Positions 1 to 8,161 of a DNA stretch of 64,000 bases are shown piece by piece. This stretch comes from an uncultured Rhodospirillales bacterium (GTDB lineage Bacteria; Pseudomonadota; Alphaproteobacteria; Acetobacterales; Acetobacteraceae). Position numbers and translations under genes: made by a program. The stretch spans positions 1 through 64,000 of the forward strand of contig CAIMSN010000071.1 in NCBI GenBank assembly GCA_903844135.1. Reading direction: 5' to 3'. Position 1 is the first letter of the stretch, and each line of letters starts with the position of its first letter. The notes beneath the pieces were generated by a model that saw only the letters and a list, made by a program, of their open reading frames with translations, did not search any database and was not told where the DNA came from.

Positions 1-161
1 CGGCCGGCACCGATGCGATCCTGCGCCCGGTCTATGGGCGGGAGACCGGCCTGTGGCTGCGACGCTGGCGGCTGTTCCTGCTGGCGACGGAAGGTCTGTT
101 CGGCCATGCCGGCGGCGAGGTATGGGGCGTGAGCCACTATCGGCTGTCGCCGGCGGGATGA
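1..161 (+). CDS. C-terminal end of a probable CFA-synthase-like SAM methyltransferase (partial)
   Basis: An open frame enters from the left edge (first full codon at base 3) and stops with TGA at 159-161, giving 52 residues. The tail is rich in Trp, Arg and Leu (WLRRWRLFLLATEGLF) and resembles the end of cyclopropane-fatty-acyl-phospholipid synthases. That family often sits beside DUF2177 genes, and the next gene here is DUF2177. The catalytic part is outside the window, so the family call rests on a short tail plus context. Confidence 0.4.
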   Translation, partial: AGTDAILRPVYGRETGLWLRRWRLFLLATEGLFGHAGGEVWGVSHYRLSPAG

Positions 162-177
162 CCGCCGGCGCGTCGTT

Positions 178-588
178 CTACCGCGAGAACAGCCGTGCGA
201 GAGCGGCGCCGGCATAGAGGCCGCCGGTCGCGGAGACGGCGCTGACGAAACTGCCCCAGATCAGGTCGGTCAGCACCAGGCGCAGGGTCCATGGTTTCAG
301 CGTCGCGTAGTTGGTGAAATCATAGGTTCCATAGGCAAAGAACCCGAACAGCGCGCCATAGAGCAGCGTGCGCGGCCAGGCCCCCTGCACCGCGGGCAGG
401 GAGACGAACAGCATCAGCGCGACGGGATACATCAGGTAGAACAGGATCGCCGGAGTGACGCGCATCTGTTCGAGCATGGTGTCGCCGAGCGTCTGCCTGA
501 ACAGCGGGCCGGCGATCTTGAGCAGGAAGGTCGCGTCCAGGACGAGAAGAATGACCAGGGTGCAGAGATAGATCAGTCCATAGCGCAT
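178..588 (-). CDS. DUF2177 family membrane protein
   Basis: A 136-residue protein with about four hydrophobic segments: an N-terminal helix near residues 5-25, then helices near 45-65, 72-90 and 105-130. The length and the GTYDFTNYATLK region match DUF2177 inner-membrane proteins, whose function is not known. It converges on the methyltransferase fragment to its left and lies downstream of nrdA on the same strand. Confidence 0.75.
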   Translation of the reverse strand: MRYGLIYLCTLVILLVLDATFLLKIAGPLFRQTLGDTMLEQMRVTPAILFYLMYPVALMLFVSLPAVQGAWPRTLLYGALFGFFAYGTYDFTNYATLKPWTLRLVLTDLIWGSFVSAVSATGGLYAGAALARLFSR

Positions 589-628
589 CGTATTTTCCCT
601 GGTCCGGTTTGCTCTGGCCTTTCCGCTC

Positions 629-2572
629 TTACTGGCAGGCGAGGCATTCCTCGTAGTCGGTGGTGCTCTTGGCCACCGGCGGCATCCTGGTCTCGTCCTC
701 GACCGCGCCCGGCTTGTTGAGCATGTCGCTGACCGTGTCGGCGCGCTGGATCGACAGGCTGCGGCAGTAATACAGGCTCTTCAGACCTCGCTTCCAGGCC
801 AGCAGATGGATCTGGTGCAGGTCGCGCTTGTGGATGTCGGCGGGCAGGAACAGGTTGACCGACTGGCTCTGGCAGATGAACGGCGTACGGTCGGCGGCAT
901 GCTCCACCACCCAGCGCTGATCCAGTTCGAAGGCGGTCTTGTAGACGTCCTTCTCCTGCTGGGTGAGGAAGTCGAGATGCTGCACGCTGCCCTTGGTCAG
1001 GGTGATGGAGGACCACACCTCGTCAGTGTCGAAGCCCTTCTGGGCCAGCAGCTTCTGCAGATGGCGGTTGCGCACGGTGAAGCTGCCGGACAGCGTCTTC
1101 TGCAGGAACACGTTGGCCGCGATCGGCTCGATGCCGGGGCTGGTGGCGCCGGTGATGATCGAGATCGAGGCGGTCGGCGCGATCGCCATCTTGTGCGAGA
1201 AGCGCTCCATGATTCCGTAATCGGCGGCGTCCGGGCAGGCACCCTTCTCCTCCGCCAGCATCTTCGAGGCGGCATCCGCCTGGGTGCGGATATGCTGGAA
1301 CATGCGACGGTTCCAGACCTTGGCGATCACGCTCTCGAACGGCACGTTCTGCGACTGCAGGAACGAGTGATAGCCCATCACGCCGAGACCGACCGAGCGC
1401 TCGCGCGCCGCGGCGTATTTCGCCTTGGCCATCTCGTCCGGCGCGCGATCGATGAAGTCCTGCAGCACGTTGTCGAGGAAGCGCATCACGTCCTCGATGA
1501 ACAGCGGATGGTCCTTCCACTCGAACCAGGTCTCGAGATTGAGCGAGGACAGGCAACACACCGCGGTGCGCTGCTGACCGTACTGGTCGATGCCGGTCGG
1601 CAACGTGATCTCCGCGCACAGGTTCGAGGTCTTCACCTCGAGCCCGGCCAGCTTGTGATGCTCAGGCCGCGCATTGTTCACGTGGTCGGAATAGATGATG
1701 TACGGCTCGCCCTGCTCCATGCGGGCGGTGAGCAGGCGGATCCACAGGCCACGCGCCGAGACCTTGCGGATATGCGCGCCGTCCTTGGGGCTGACCAGCG
1801 CCCATTCCTCGTCGGCCTCGACCGCGCGCATGAACGCGTCCGACACCAGGATGCCGTGATGCAGGTTGAGCGCCTTGCGGTTCGGGTCGCCGCCGGTCGG
1901 ACGGCGGATCTCGATGAACTCCTCCACCTCCGGGTGCCAGATCGGCAGATACACCGCAGCCGAGCCGCGTCGCAGCGAGCCCTGGCTGATCGCCAGCGTC
2001 AGGCTGTCCATGACGCGGATGAACGGGATCACGCCCGAGGTCTTGCCGTTGCGGCCGACATTCTCGCCGATCGAGCGCAGGTTGCCCCAGTACGAGCCGA
2101 TGCCGCCGCCCTTCGAGGCCAGCCAGACATTCTCGTTCCAGAGGCCGACGATGCCATCCAGGCTGTCGGAGGCCTCGTTCAGGAAGCAACTGATCGGCAG
2201 GCCGCGGGTGGTGCCGCCATTCGACAGCACCGGGGTGGCGGGCATGAACCAGTGCCGGGAGATGTAGTCGTACAGACGCTGCGCGTGCGCGGCGTCGTCG
2301 CCGTAGAAGCTGGCGACGCGGGCGAACAGGTCCTGGTAGCTCTCGCCCGGCAGCAGATAGCGGTTGTCGAGCGTCGCCTTGCCGAAATCGGTCAGCAGGT
2401 TGTCCCGGGCGCGGTCGACCCGGACCGGATGGCGCCCCTCCATCTGCACCACGTCCACCAGCGTGCCCTGCCCGTCCAGCTCCTGGCCGCCCGGTCCTTG
2501 GCTACCCGGTCCTTGGCCGGCCGCGCTCTCGCAGACGTCGGACACGCTTTCCTGGGTCTCGTGCAGCGTCAT
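629..2572 (-). CDS. nrdA: Ribonucleoside-diphosphate reductase class I, alpha subunit
   Basis: The large subunit of aerobic ribonucleotide reductase, which reduces NDPs to dNDPs together with the radical-bearing NrdB. The expected active-site blocks are visible: LPISCFLN holds the first redox Cys, SNLCAEI holds the Asn, thiyl-radical Cys and Glu triad, and AVCCLSSLNLE holds the second redox Cys. The tail YEECLACQ is the CxxC shuttle that re-reduces the site. At 647 residues it lacks an N-terminal ATP cone. I place the start at 2572 because AGGAGA lies 7 nt upstream; the frame is open for 27 more codons without a better site. nrdB is not in the window. Confidence 0.93.
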   Translation of the reverse strand: MTLHETQESVSDVCESAAGQGPGSQGPGGQELDGQGTLVDVVQMEGRHPVRVDRARDNLLTDFGKATLDNRYLLPGESYQDLFARVASFYGDDAAHAQRLYDYISRHWFMPATPVLSNGGTTRGLPISCFLNEASDSLDGIVGLWNENVWLASKGGGIGSYWGNLRSIGENVGRNGKTSGVIPFIRVMDSLTLAISQGSLRRGSAAVYLPIWHPEVEEFIEIRRPTGGDPNRKALNLHHGILVSDAFMRAVEADEEWALVSPKDGAHIRKVSARGLWIRLLTARMEQGEPYIIYSDHVNNARPEHHKLAGLEVKTSNLCAEITLPTGIDQYGQQRTAVCCLSSLNLETWFEWKDHPLFIEDVMRFLDNVLQDFIDRAPDEMAKAKYAAARERSVGLGVMGYHSFLQSQNVPFESVIAKVWNRRMFQHIRTQADAASKMLAEEKGACPDAADYGIMERFSHKMAIAPTASISIITGATSPGIEPIAANVFLQKTLSGSFTVRNRHLQKLLAQKGFDTDEVWSSITLTKGSVQHLDFLTQQEKDVYKTAFELDQRWVVEHAADRTPFICQSQSVNLFLPADIHKRDLHQIHLLAWKRGLKSLYYCRSLSIQRADTVSDMLNKPGAVEDETRMPPVAKSTTDYEECLACQ

Positions 2573-2654
2573 GCGGTCTCTCCTGGATGGGTCGCGCCGG
2601 TCGGTCCGGCGCCCGGCGCGGATCATGTCCGGCTCGGCGTGTGGTTCGCACACT

Positions 2655-2670
2655 ACGCTACATATTGGGT
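2655..2670 (-). promoter_or_regulatory. Candidate NrdR box upstream of nrdA
   Basis: ACGCTACATATTGGGT matches the NrdR-box consensus ACACWATATATWGTGT at 13 of 16 positions and lies about 82 bp upstream of the nrdA start. NrdR represses nrd genes, usually through two boxes about 31 bp apart. The second site here (around 2687-2702, core ACATTTATGT) is degenerate. Confidence 0.5.
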
Positions 2671-2845
2671 GCGATTTCCAGTCTTAACCCCACATTTATG
2701 TATGATCGGGCATTCCGGTCACAGGCCGGCGCCGTCGCGATCGGCTTTCGGTTCAAATCCCTAGACCCGTCCATGCCCATGATCCACAGGCGCCTCGACC
2801 GCGCCGCGACTCATCCGGCGCCGCGGCCGAATCGGGTGACCCAGG

Positions 2846-4114
2846 CTAGGATGTCGTGCCGGCCGCCTCGCGGTGGCGGACGATCCAGCGCCGGTAGGCC
2901 CTGGTGCGGCGGGCGTCGGCGATCTGCTGCGACAGCATCGACAGCACCGGCCGTGGCCGGCTCTGCGGCTGCCTGCCTTTGCCCATCCGCCCGAGCTGGG
3001 CCTTGGTCATCGCCATCTGCGCGACGCTGGACAGGGAAGGGCTGCTCCAGCCGACCGACGGCAGCGCCACGTCGCGCTCCCCGGTGCGCCAGTGGTTCGG
3101 CAGGTCCGGCGCATAGGCCAGCGCGCGGGCGAGGCCGACCAGGGCTATCGCCGTCCGGCCATCGGAGGGGACGAGCGCCGCCTCGGCCACCGCACGACGC
3201 CTGATCCCGCCGGTGACCATGATCGGCATGCTCGCCTCGGCGGCGATCTCCCGGGCGAACTCGACGAAATACGCCTCGCGGGCGATGGTGCTGGACGAGG
3301 CCTTGCCGGTCATGGCCGGGCTCTCGTAGCTGCCGCCGGACAGCTCGACCAGATCGACCGGAAGGGCGCCGAGCCAGCATACGATCTGCAGCGCATCCTG
3401 CTGCGCGAAGCCGCCACGCTGGAAATCCGCCGAGTTGAGCTTCACGCCGACGCCGAAGCCGGGCGAGACCCTGGCCCGCACCGCGCGGACCACGTCGAGC
3501 AGCAGGCGGGCACGATTCTCCAAACTGCCGCCCCATGCGTCGGTGCGCAGGTTCGACAGTGGCGAGAGGAACTGGCTCAGCAGGTAGCCATGCGCGGCAT
3601 GGATCTGCACGCCGGCGAAACCGGCCTGCTCGGCGCGCGACGCGGTGAGCGCGAACCGGGCGACGATGTCGGCGATCTCCTCGCCGGTGAGGGCGCGCGG
3701 CGGCGGGAACAGGCCGGAGAACCGCCCCATGCGCAGGCTGACCGCGGACGGCGCCACGGTCTCCTGGCGCATCGCCGCATAGACCTGGCGGCCGGGATGG
3801 TTGATCTGCATCCAGGCCAGGCCGCCGCCGGCGCCGATCGCCCGCGCCCAGGCCGCGAACGGCGCCAAAGGCTGGGCGTCGTCGAGCACCACCCCGCCCG
3901 GGCCGGTCAGCGCCCTGGCATCGATCATGACGTTGCCGGTCAGGATCAGCCCGGCGCCGCCGTCCGCCCAGCGGCTGTAAAGACGCAGCAGGGCCGGACC
4001 CGGCAGGTGCTCGGGGTCGGCCAGGTTTTCCTCCATGGCCGCCTTGGCGATGCGGTTCGGCACGACGAGTCCGTTCGGCAGGGTGAGCGGGACGAACAGA
4101 GGGGACGCGGACAT
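2846..4114 (-). CDS. NADH:flavin oxidoreductase / old-yellow-enzyme family protein
   Basis: A 422-residue FMN-dependent TIM-barrel oxidoreductase. It opens with LPNGLVVPNRIAKAAMEE, typical of the family, and carries the substrate-binding motif IHAAHGYLLSQFLSP and the downstream NLRTDAWGGSLENRARL signature shared with 2,4-dienoyl-CoA reductase-like enzymes. There is no C-terminal Fe-S/NAD domain, so it is the short form. The start at 4114 is preceded by AGAGG at a suitable distance. Its start lies just downstream of the dienelactone hydrolase stop on the same strand, so the two may be co-transcribed. The substrate cannot be read from the sequence. Confidence 0.85.
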   Translation of the reverse strand: MSASPLFVPLTLPNGLVVPNRIAKAAMEENLADPEHLPGPALLRLYSRWADGGAGLILTGNVMIDARALTGPGGVVLDDAQPLAPFAAWARAIGAGGGLAWMQINHPGRQVYAAMRQETVAPSAVSLRMGRFSGLFPPPRALTGEEIADIVARFALTASRAEQAGFAGVQIHAAHGYLLSQFLSPLSNLRTDAWGGSLENRARLLLDVVRAVRARVSPGFGVGVKLNSADFQRGGFAQQDALQIVCWLGALPVDLVELSGGSYESPAMTGKASSSTIAREAYFVEFAREIAAEASMPIMVTGGIRRRAVAEAALVPSDGRTAIALVGLARALAYAPDLPNHWRTGERDVALPSVGWSSPSLSSVAQMAMTKAQLGRMGKGRQPQSRPRPVLSMLSQQIADARRTRAYRRWIVRHREAAGTTS

Positions 4115-4200
4115 GGGAGACCTCTTTGGCGGAGCCGGGCGCGGCGCTGGACCATAGTGCGGGAGAGCGTCCGGGAGGCGCGCGGTCGGGCTGGCCGGCA

Positions 4201-4944
4201 TCACGCGCGGCTGCGCAGGGTCCGATCGAACAGCGCCAGCATCTGGCTCCAGCCATGCTCGGCGGCTTGCGGATCGTAGACAGGAAAATCCGGTTTCATC
4301 CAGCCATGCGCGGCAGGATAGGTTTCCGCGCTGTAGCGCACGCCGGCCTGCGTGAGCGCGGTTTCGAGACGCGCCGCCATCTCCGGCGGGTAGCTGCGGT
4401 CATGCTCCGCCGCGGCGACGTAGATCTCGGCCTTGAGCCTCGGCGCGCCCAGATGCGGGCTGGTCGGTGCATCGGTCGCGAGATTGCCGCCATGGAAGCT
4501 CGCGACCGACGCGAAGCGCTCCGGGTAGGCGGCGGCCGCGGCGAGGGCCATGCCGCCACCCATGCAGAACCCGACCGCGCCGACCGCACCGCCGGCGACA
4601 TCGTCGCGGGAGTCGAGATAGGCGAGCACGGCCTCGGTATCCTCGGCGGCCTTGTCGTTGCCGGTGGTGGCCATCAGCGGCCCCAGGATGGCGCGGAAAT
4701 CGCCGGCGAAGACCTCCTTCGGCACGAACGGGCCATAGGGTCCGTAGCGATAGAACAGGTCTGGCAGCAGCACGAGATAGCCCGCCGCGGCCAGACGACG
4801 CGCCATGTCGCGCACCGCCGGACGAATGCCGCCCGCATCCATGTAGAAGATCACCGCGGGAAACCACCCGGGGCCTGGCGGGACCGCGACGTGCAGGGGA
4901 CAGTCCCCGTCGCGGGTGCGGATGGTCACCAACTGGTCGGGCAT
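4201..4944 (-). CDS. Dienelactone hydrolase family protein
   Basis: A 247-residue alpha/beta hydrolase. The nucleophile elbow GFCMGGG carries Cys as in dienelactone hydrolases, followed by the acid in AAEHDRSYP and the catalytic His in PAAHGWMKPDF. The length fits the family, which hydrolyses dienelactones in chlorocatechol degradation or related esters. It is the last chromosomal gene before the att site, and its 5' region (4945-4990) would have lain just downstream of guaA before integration. Confidence 0.9.
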   Translation of the reverse strand: MPDQLVTIRTRDGDCPLHVAVPPGPGWFPAVIFYMDAGGIRPAVRDMARRLAAAGYLVLLPDLFYRYGPYGPFVPKEVFAGDFRAILGPLMATTGNDKAAEDTEAVLAYLDSRDDVAGGAVGAVGFCMGGGMALAAAAAYPERFASVASFHGGNLATDAPTSPHLGAPRLKAEIYVAAAEHDRSYPPEMAARLETALTQAGVRYSAETYPAAHGWMKPDFPVYDPQAAEHGWSQMLALFDRTLRSRA

Positions 4945-4990
4945 CCCGCGCTCCTCGTTAGAAAATTCTTCCGAATGCCGCGCTCTTGCA

Positions 4991-5008
4991 TCACTCCCAC
5001 TCGATGGT
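4991..5008 (-). other. Putative att site of the ICE (guaA 3'-end core)
   Basis: On the minus strand the 18 bp read ACCATCGAGTGGGAGTGA, which encodes T-I-E-W-E-stop, the conserved C-terminus of GMP synthase GuaA. No guaA frame precedes it: the sequence to its right is unrelated and AT-richer. This is what the distal att copy left by integration into the 3' end of guaA would look like. The chromosome would lie to the left and the ICE to the right, with intact guaA at the far end of the element. Confidence 0.75.
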
Positions 5009-5064
5009 CAACTGGTTTGAGTTCGCGTTGTAAATATTGGGTTTTCTGCTCATGCTTCGAACCC

Positions 5065-5083
5065 ATACCAACCGCGATACCAA
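5065..5083 (+). repeat. Direct repeats ATACCAA near the att site (possible integrase arm sites)
   Basis: ATACCAA occurs at 5065-5071 and again at 5077-5083, a 12-bp period, about 60 bp inside the putative ICE end. Tyrosine integrases often bind short direct repeats (arm sites) at this distance from the core. The role is inferred from position only. Confidence 0.35.
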
Positions 5084-5217
5084 CAGGTTCGCGGACCGCC
5101 ACAAGCACCTGTCGATCCGCGCCTTCGGAGGATTACCTCGTAATTCCGCCAAACACGAGTGCACGGTCCATTTGCAGGAAAGGAGAGCCGCCGGTCGCCA
5201 TCTCTTCGCACCGCTTG

Positions 5218-6627
5218 TCAGGTCTCGACGGCGTTGGCAGCAGGCCCTTCACCAGCGGAGCTGCCGGTTGTGATGTCGACTGGACAGAAGCCGAATTCGT
5301 AAACTCGCGATCCTCCGGCGCAGGCCTCTACGTCCCCGAAACATGTGACCGAGCCCGCGATCACCTCGTAGGACGCTCCCCCATTCAGGCGGCGCAAAAG
5401 TTCTGAGATCACTAGCGCTGCGGCCACTAGGCCGACGAACGGAACTCCGACGGTTCGTGACGCGAGCTGCGCGAGGCCGCATGCATCAACGCCCTTGTCC
5501 TTGAGGTTGGCGTAGGCCGGCATGTGCGATACGTCCGGCATTTCCACGGACAGCGTCGTCGGCCAAAGTTCGCTTGCTCGGCGAGGCCCGGGAAAGGTGT
5601 GCATGGCGAAATTGCGAAAGCTCTGCGGGCCAGCACCTAACCCAGACTCGACAATCAGGTCGAACCCCGCATCTTCCAGAGCGGCACGGGCGGTTGCGTT
5701 GTCCACCCCGCACAGCGCCACGGCGGGTTCATCGGCCTGACGCCGCGTCCAAGCGCCGAACCGGCGCTCTTCGAGATACGTCGTGAAACCCCGCGCCTCC
5801 AACCACTCCGCCACGCGTCGCGTCTTCATCCGGCCCAGAACATCAAGGTTGGTGAGAACGGAGGTGCTGTCATTGGAAAGAGCTAGGCGGTCGAAATCCT
5901 GCAACACCAGTTCCAGCCCGCCGGGCGGGTAAGGCAGGCAGGCCAGGAGCCAGGAATAGGCCTGACCGAGATTCCCCAGACCAATGAGCCACAACCGCGA
6001 GGGCAGGAACGCCAGAGCTGGCTCCGTTTCGTCAGCCTCGGTCCAATCGGCTCCCGGACGCCAGAGCGAGAGACCCGAAGCGCGCTTACCAGCCAGCGGG
6101 TGATCGCCGGCATGCAGTGCGAACACCTCGGCCGCGCAGACGGCCGACGCCAGGGCCGGCGCCAGCGGCATGACCGCGTCATCATTCATCGCCCAACCAT
6201 CTCGGACCGGGACGACGCCGGCGCGCCAGCCCTGCCAAGTCACGCGCCACGCGCGCGCCTGAGGCGTCTGCATCTCGACTGAACCAATGACCGCCACTGG
6301 CCAGCCGGATCGGGCATGCGCCGCAATACACCCGCCAAGATTCGACACCGCATCGGCCAGGCTGGTCTCTAGCGCGAGCCCGGTAAGGACCGGCGCATCG
6401 GCCAGCCCGACGATCTCGACTCCCGCCAGGAACGTGCGGCGCGCCAGGTTCACCAGGGTCAGGAGGGCAACCTGAGCCGCCGGGCTCTTCTGGATTTCGG
6501 GGCCGACAACGATGGTGAGACCGAAGGACTTCAGGAGATCCATGGCCTCCTCGGTCGTCTGCGCGCGCCCGCTATCCATGAAATACTTGGCGGTACGGTG
6601 CAGGGATGTGTGAAGCGGCTCGGTCAT
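5218..6627 (-). CDS. bilD: BilD-like E1 ubiquitin-activating enzyme homologue (ThiF family)
   Basis: A 469-residue ThiF/E1-fold adenylyltransferase, expected to adenylate the C-terminus of the ubiquitin-like protein and pass it to the E2. The nucleotide-binding glycine loop GLGNLG lies near residues 216-221, followed by LVLQDFDRL and the GVDNATARAAL segment. A late Cys in GVDACGLAQLA, near residue 390, precedes a helical C-terminus and is a candidate thioester Cys. The N-terminal 200 residues are a less conserved domain. I chose the start at 6627, with GGAG 6 nt upstream and one base after the JAB stop. It is the last gene of the operon. Confidence 0.85.
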   Translation of the reverse strand: MTEPLHTSLHRTAKYFMDSGRAQTTEEAMDLLKSFGLTIVVGPEIQKSPAAQVALLTLVNLARRTFLAGVEIVGLADAPVLTGLALETSLADAVSNLGGCIAAHARSGWPVAVIGSVEMQTPQARAWRVTWQGWRAGVVPVRDGWAMNDDAVMPLAPALASAVCAAEVFALHAGDHPLAGKRASGLSLWRPGADWTEADETEPALAFLPSRLWLIGLGNLGQAYSWLLACLPYPPGGLELVLQDFDRLALSNDSTSVLTNLDVLGRMKTRRVAEWLEARGFTTYLEERRFGAWTRRQADEPAVALCGVDNATARAALEDAGFDLIVESGLGAGPQSFRNFAMHTFPGPRRASELWPTTLSVEMPDVSHMPAYANLKDKGVDACGLAQLASRTVGVPFVGLVAAALVISELLRRLNGGASYEVIAGSVTCFGDVEACAGGSRVYEFGFCPVDITTGSSAGEGPAANAVET

Positions 6628-6628
6628 G

Positions 6629-7589
<961 letters not shown>

Positions 7590-8078
7590 CTAGCCCTCGA
7601 CGCGCTTTTCGGGGACAAGGTCGAAGCACACCGAGCAGACCGGGGCCTTAGTCAGCTCGTGTAGCGGCGTGTCGGTCGCCGGCCGGTCCGTCGAGTTGCA
7701 GAGCTGGAGCACATGCTCCGCGGCGTCGTGGTGGCTGAGCTTGAACGTCTCGACCGCCCAGGCCTTGACCTTCTTGACTCGCGTGCCCGGCGCGAAGGTG
7801 CGCTCCTCGGTCTTCTCGAGGTAGTGCACCGTCACCTTGATCTTGCGGCACTTGCTGACGTGGATGCGGCAGCCGCGCTTGATGGGCAGCAGGGGCTCGT
7901 GGTGCTTGTGCCCCAGCGGCTCCTCCTCCTCATCGATGAAGATGAAGGTGTCGTCGTCGAGTTCGATCCCGAGCGCGGCGATCACGCCGTGCAAATGCTC
8001 GTGGGTCGCGTCCTGCGGCAGTTCAGCCTCGATGAGGCCTTCCCGCTCGTGAACCTGGATGAAAACAATGGTGGTCAT
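7590..8078 (-). CDS. bilA: BilA-like double ubiquitin-like protein (multiubiquitin)
   Basis: A 162-residue protein of two beta-grasp-like units, roughly residues 3-72 and 74-158. Each opens with a hydrophobic strand (TIVFIQVHE and KIKVTVHYLE) and ends with a strand rich in His, Cys and Val. Tandem Ubl domains in one protein are the ISG15-like architecture that names the Bil system. The C-terminus is VPEKRVEG with a single terminal Gly, the expected conjugation end. First gene of the operon: AGGA lies 7 nt before the ATG, and a conserved upstream element is at 8120-8149. Confidence 0.85.
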   Translation of the reverse strand: MTTIVFIQVHEREGLIEAELPQDATHEHLHGVIAALGIELDDDTFIFIDEEEEPLGHKHHEPLLPIKRGCRIHVSKCRKIKVTVHYLEKTEERTFAPGTRVKKVKAWAVETFKLSHHDAAEHVLQLCNSTDRPATDTPLHELTKAPVCSVCFDLVPEKRVEG

Positions 8079-8119
8079 GGTCGATCCTTTCCGGCGCCTT
8101 GATGGCGTCCTGTGAAAGG

Positions 8120-8149
8120 AGCGAAGTCAGTGAGGAAAAACCGGAAGCG
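8120..8149 (-). promoter_or_regulatory. Shared 30-bp promoter-like element of the Bil operon
   Basis: The plus strand reads agcgaag, 15 nt of spacer-like sequence, then ccggaagcg. It matches 12833-12862 at 25 of 30 positions with no gaps, and both copies end exactly 41 nt from the start codon of the gene they precede. Read in the direction of transcription, it offers CTTCCGG followed by a T tract, then CTTCGCT about 15 bp later. This looks like a -35/-10 pair for an alternative sigma factor rather than for sigma-70. Confidence 0.65.
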
Positions 8150-8161
8150 GGGCTGGCGGGC

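Noticed and set aside
806-2764. Long plus-strand open frame (652 codons) opposite nrdA
   Set aside because: It is the antisense shadow of a high-GC gene; its composition is rich in Arg, Gln, Val and His and shows no recognisable domain, whereas nrdA has all its active-site motifs.
2873-4279. Plus-strand open frame of 468 codons
   Set aside because: Antisense shadow of the flavin oxidoreductase; no domain and no RBS.
4926-5108. 60-codon minus-strand frame crossing the att site, considered as an integrase tail or guaA fragment
   Set aside because: Its frame has no integrase motif, and only the last 18 bp match the guaA end.
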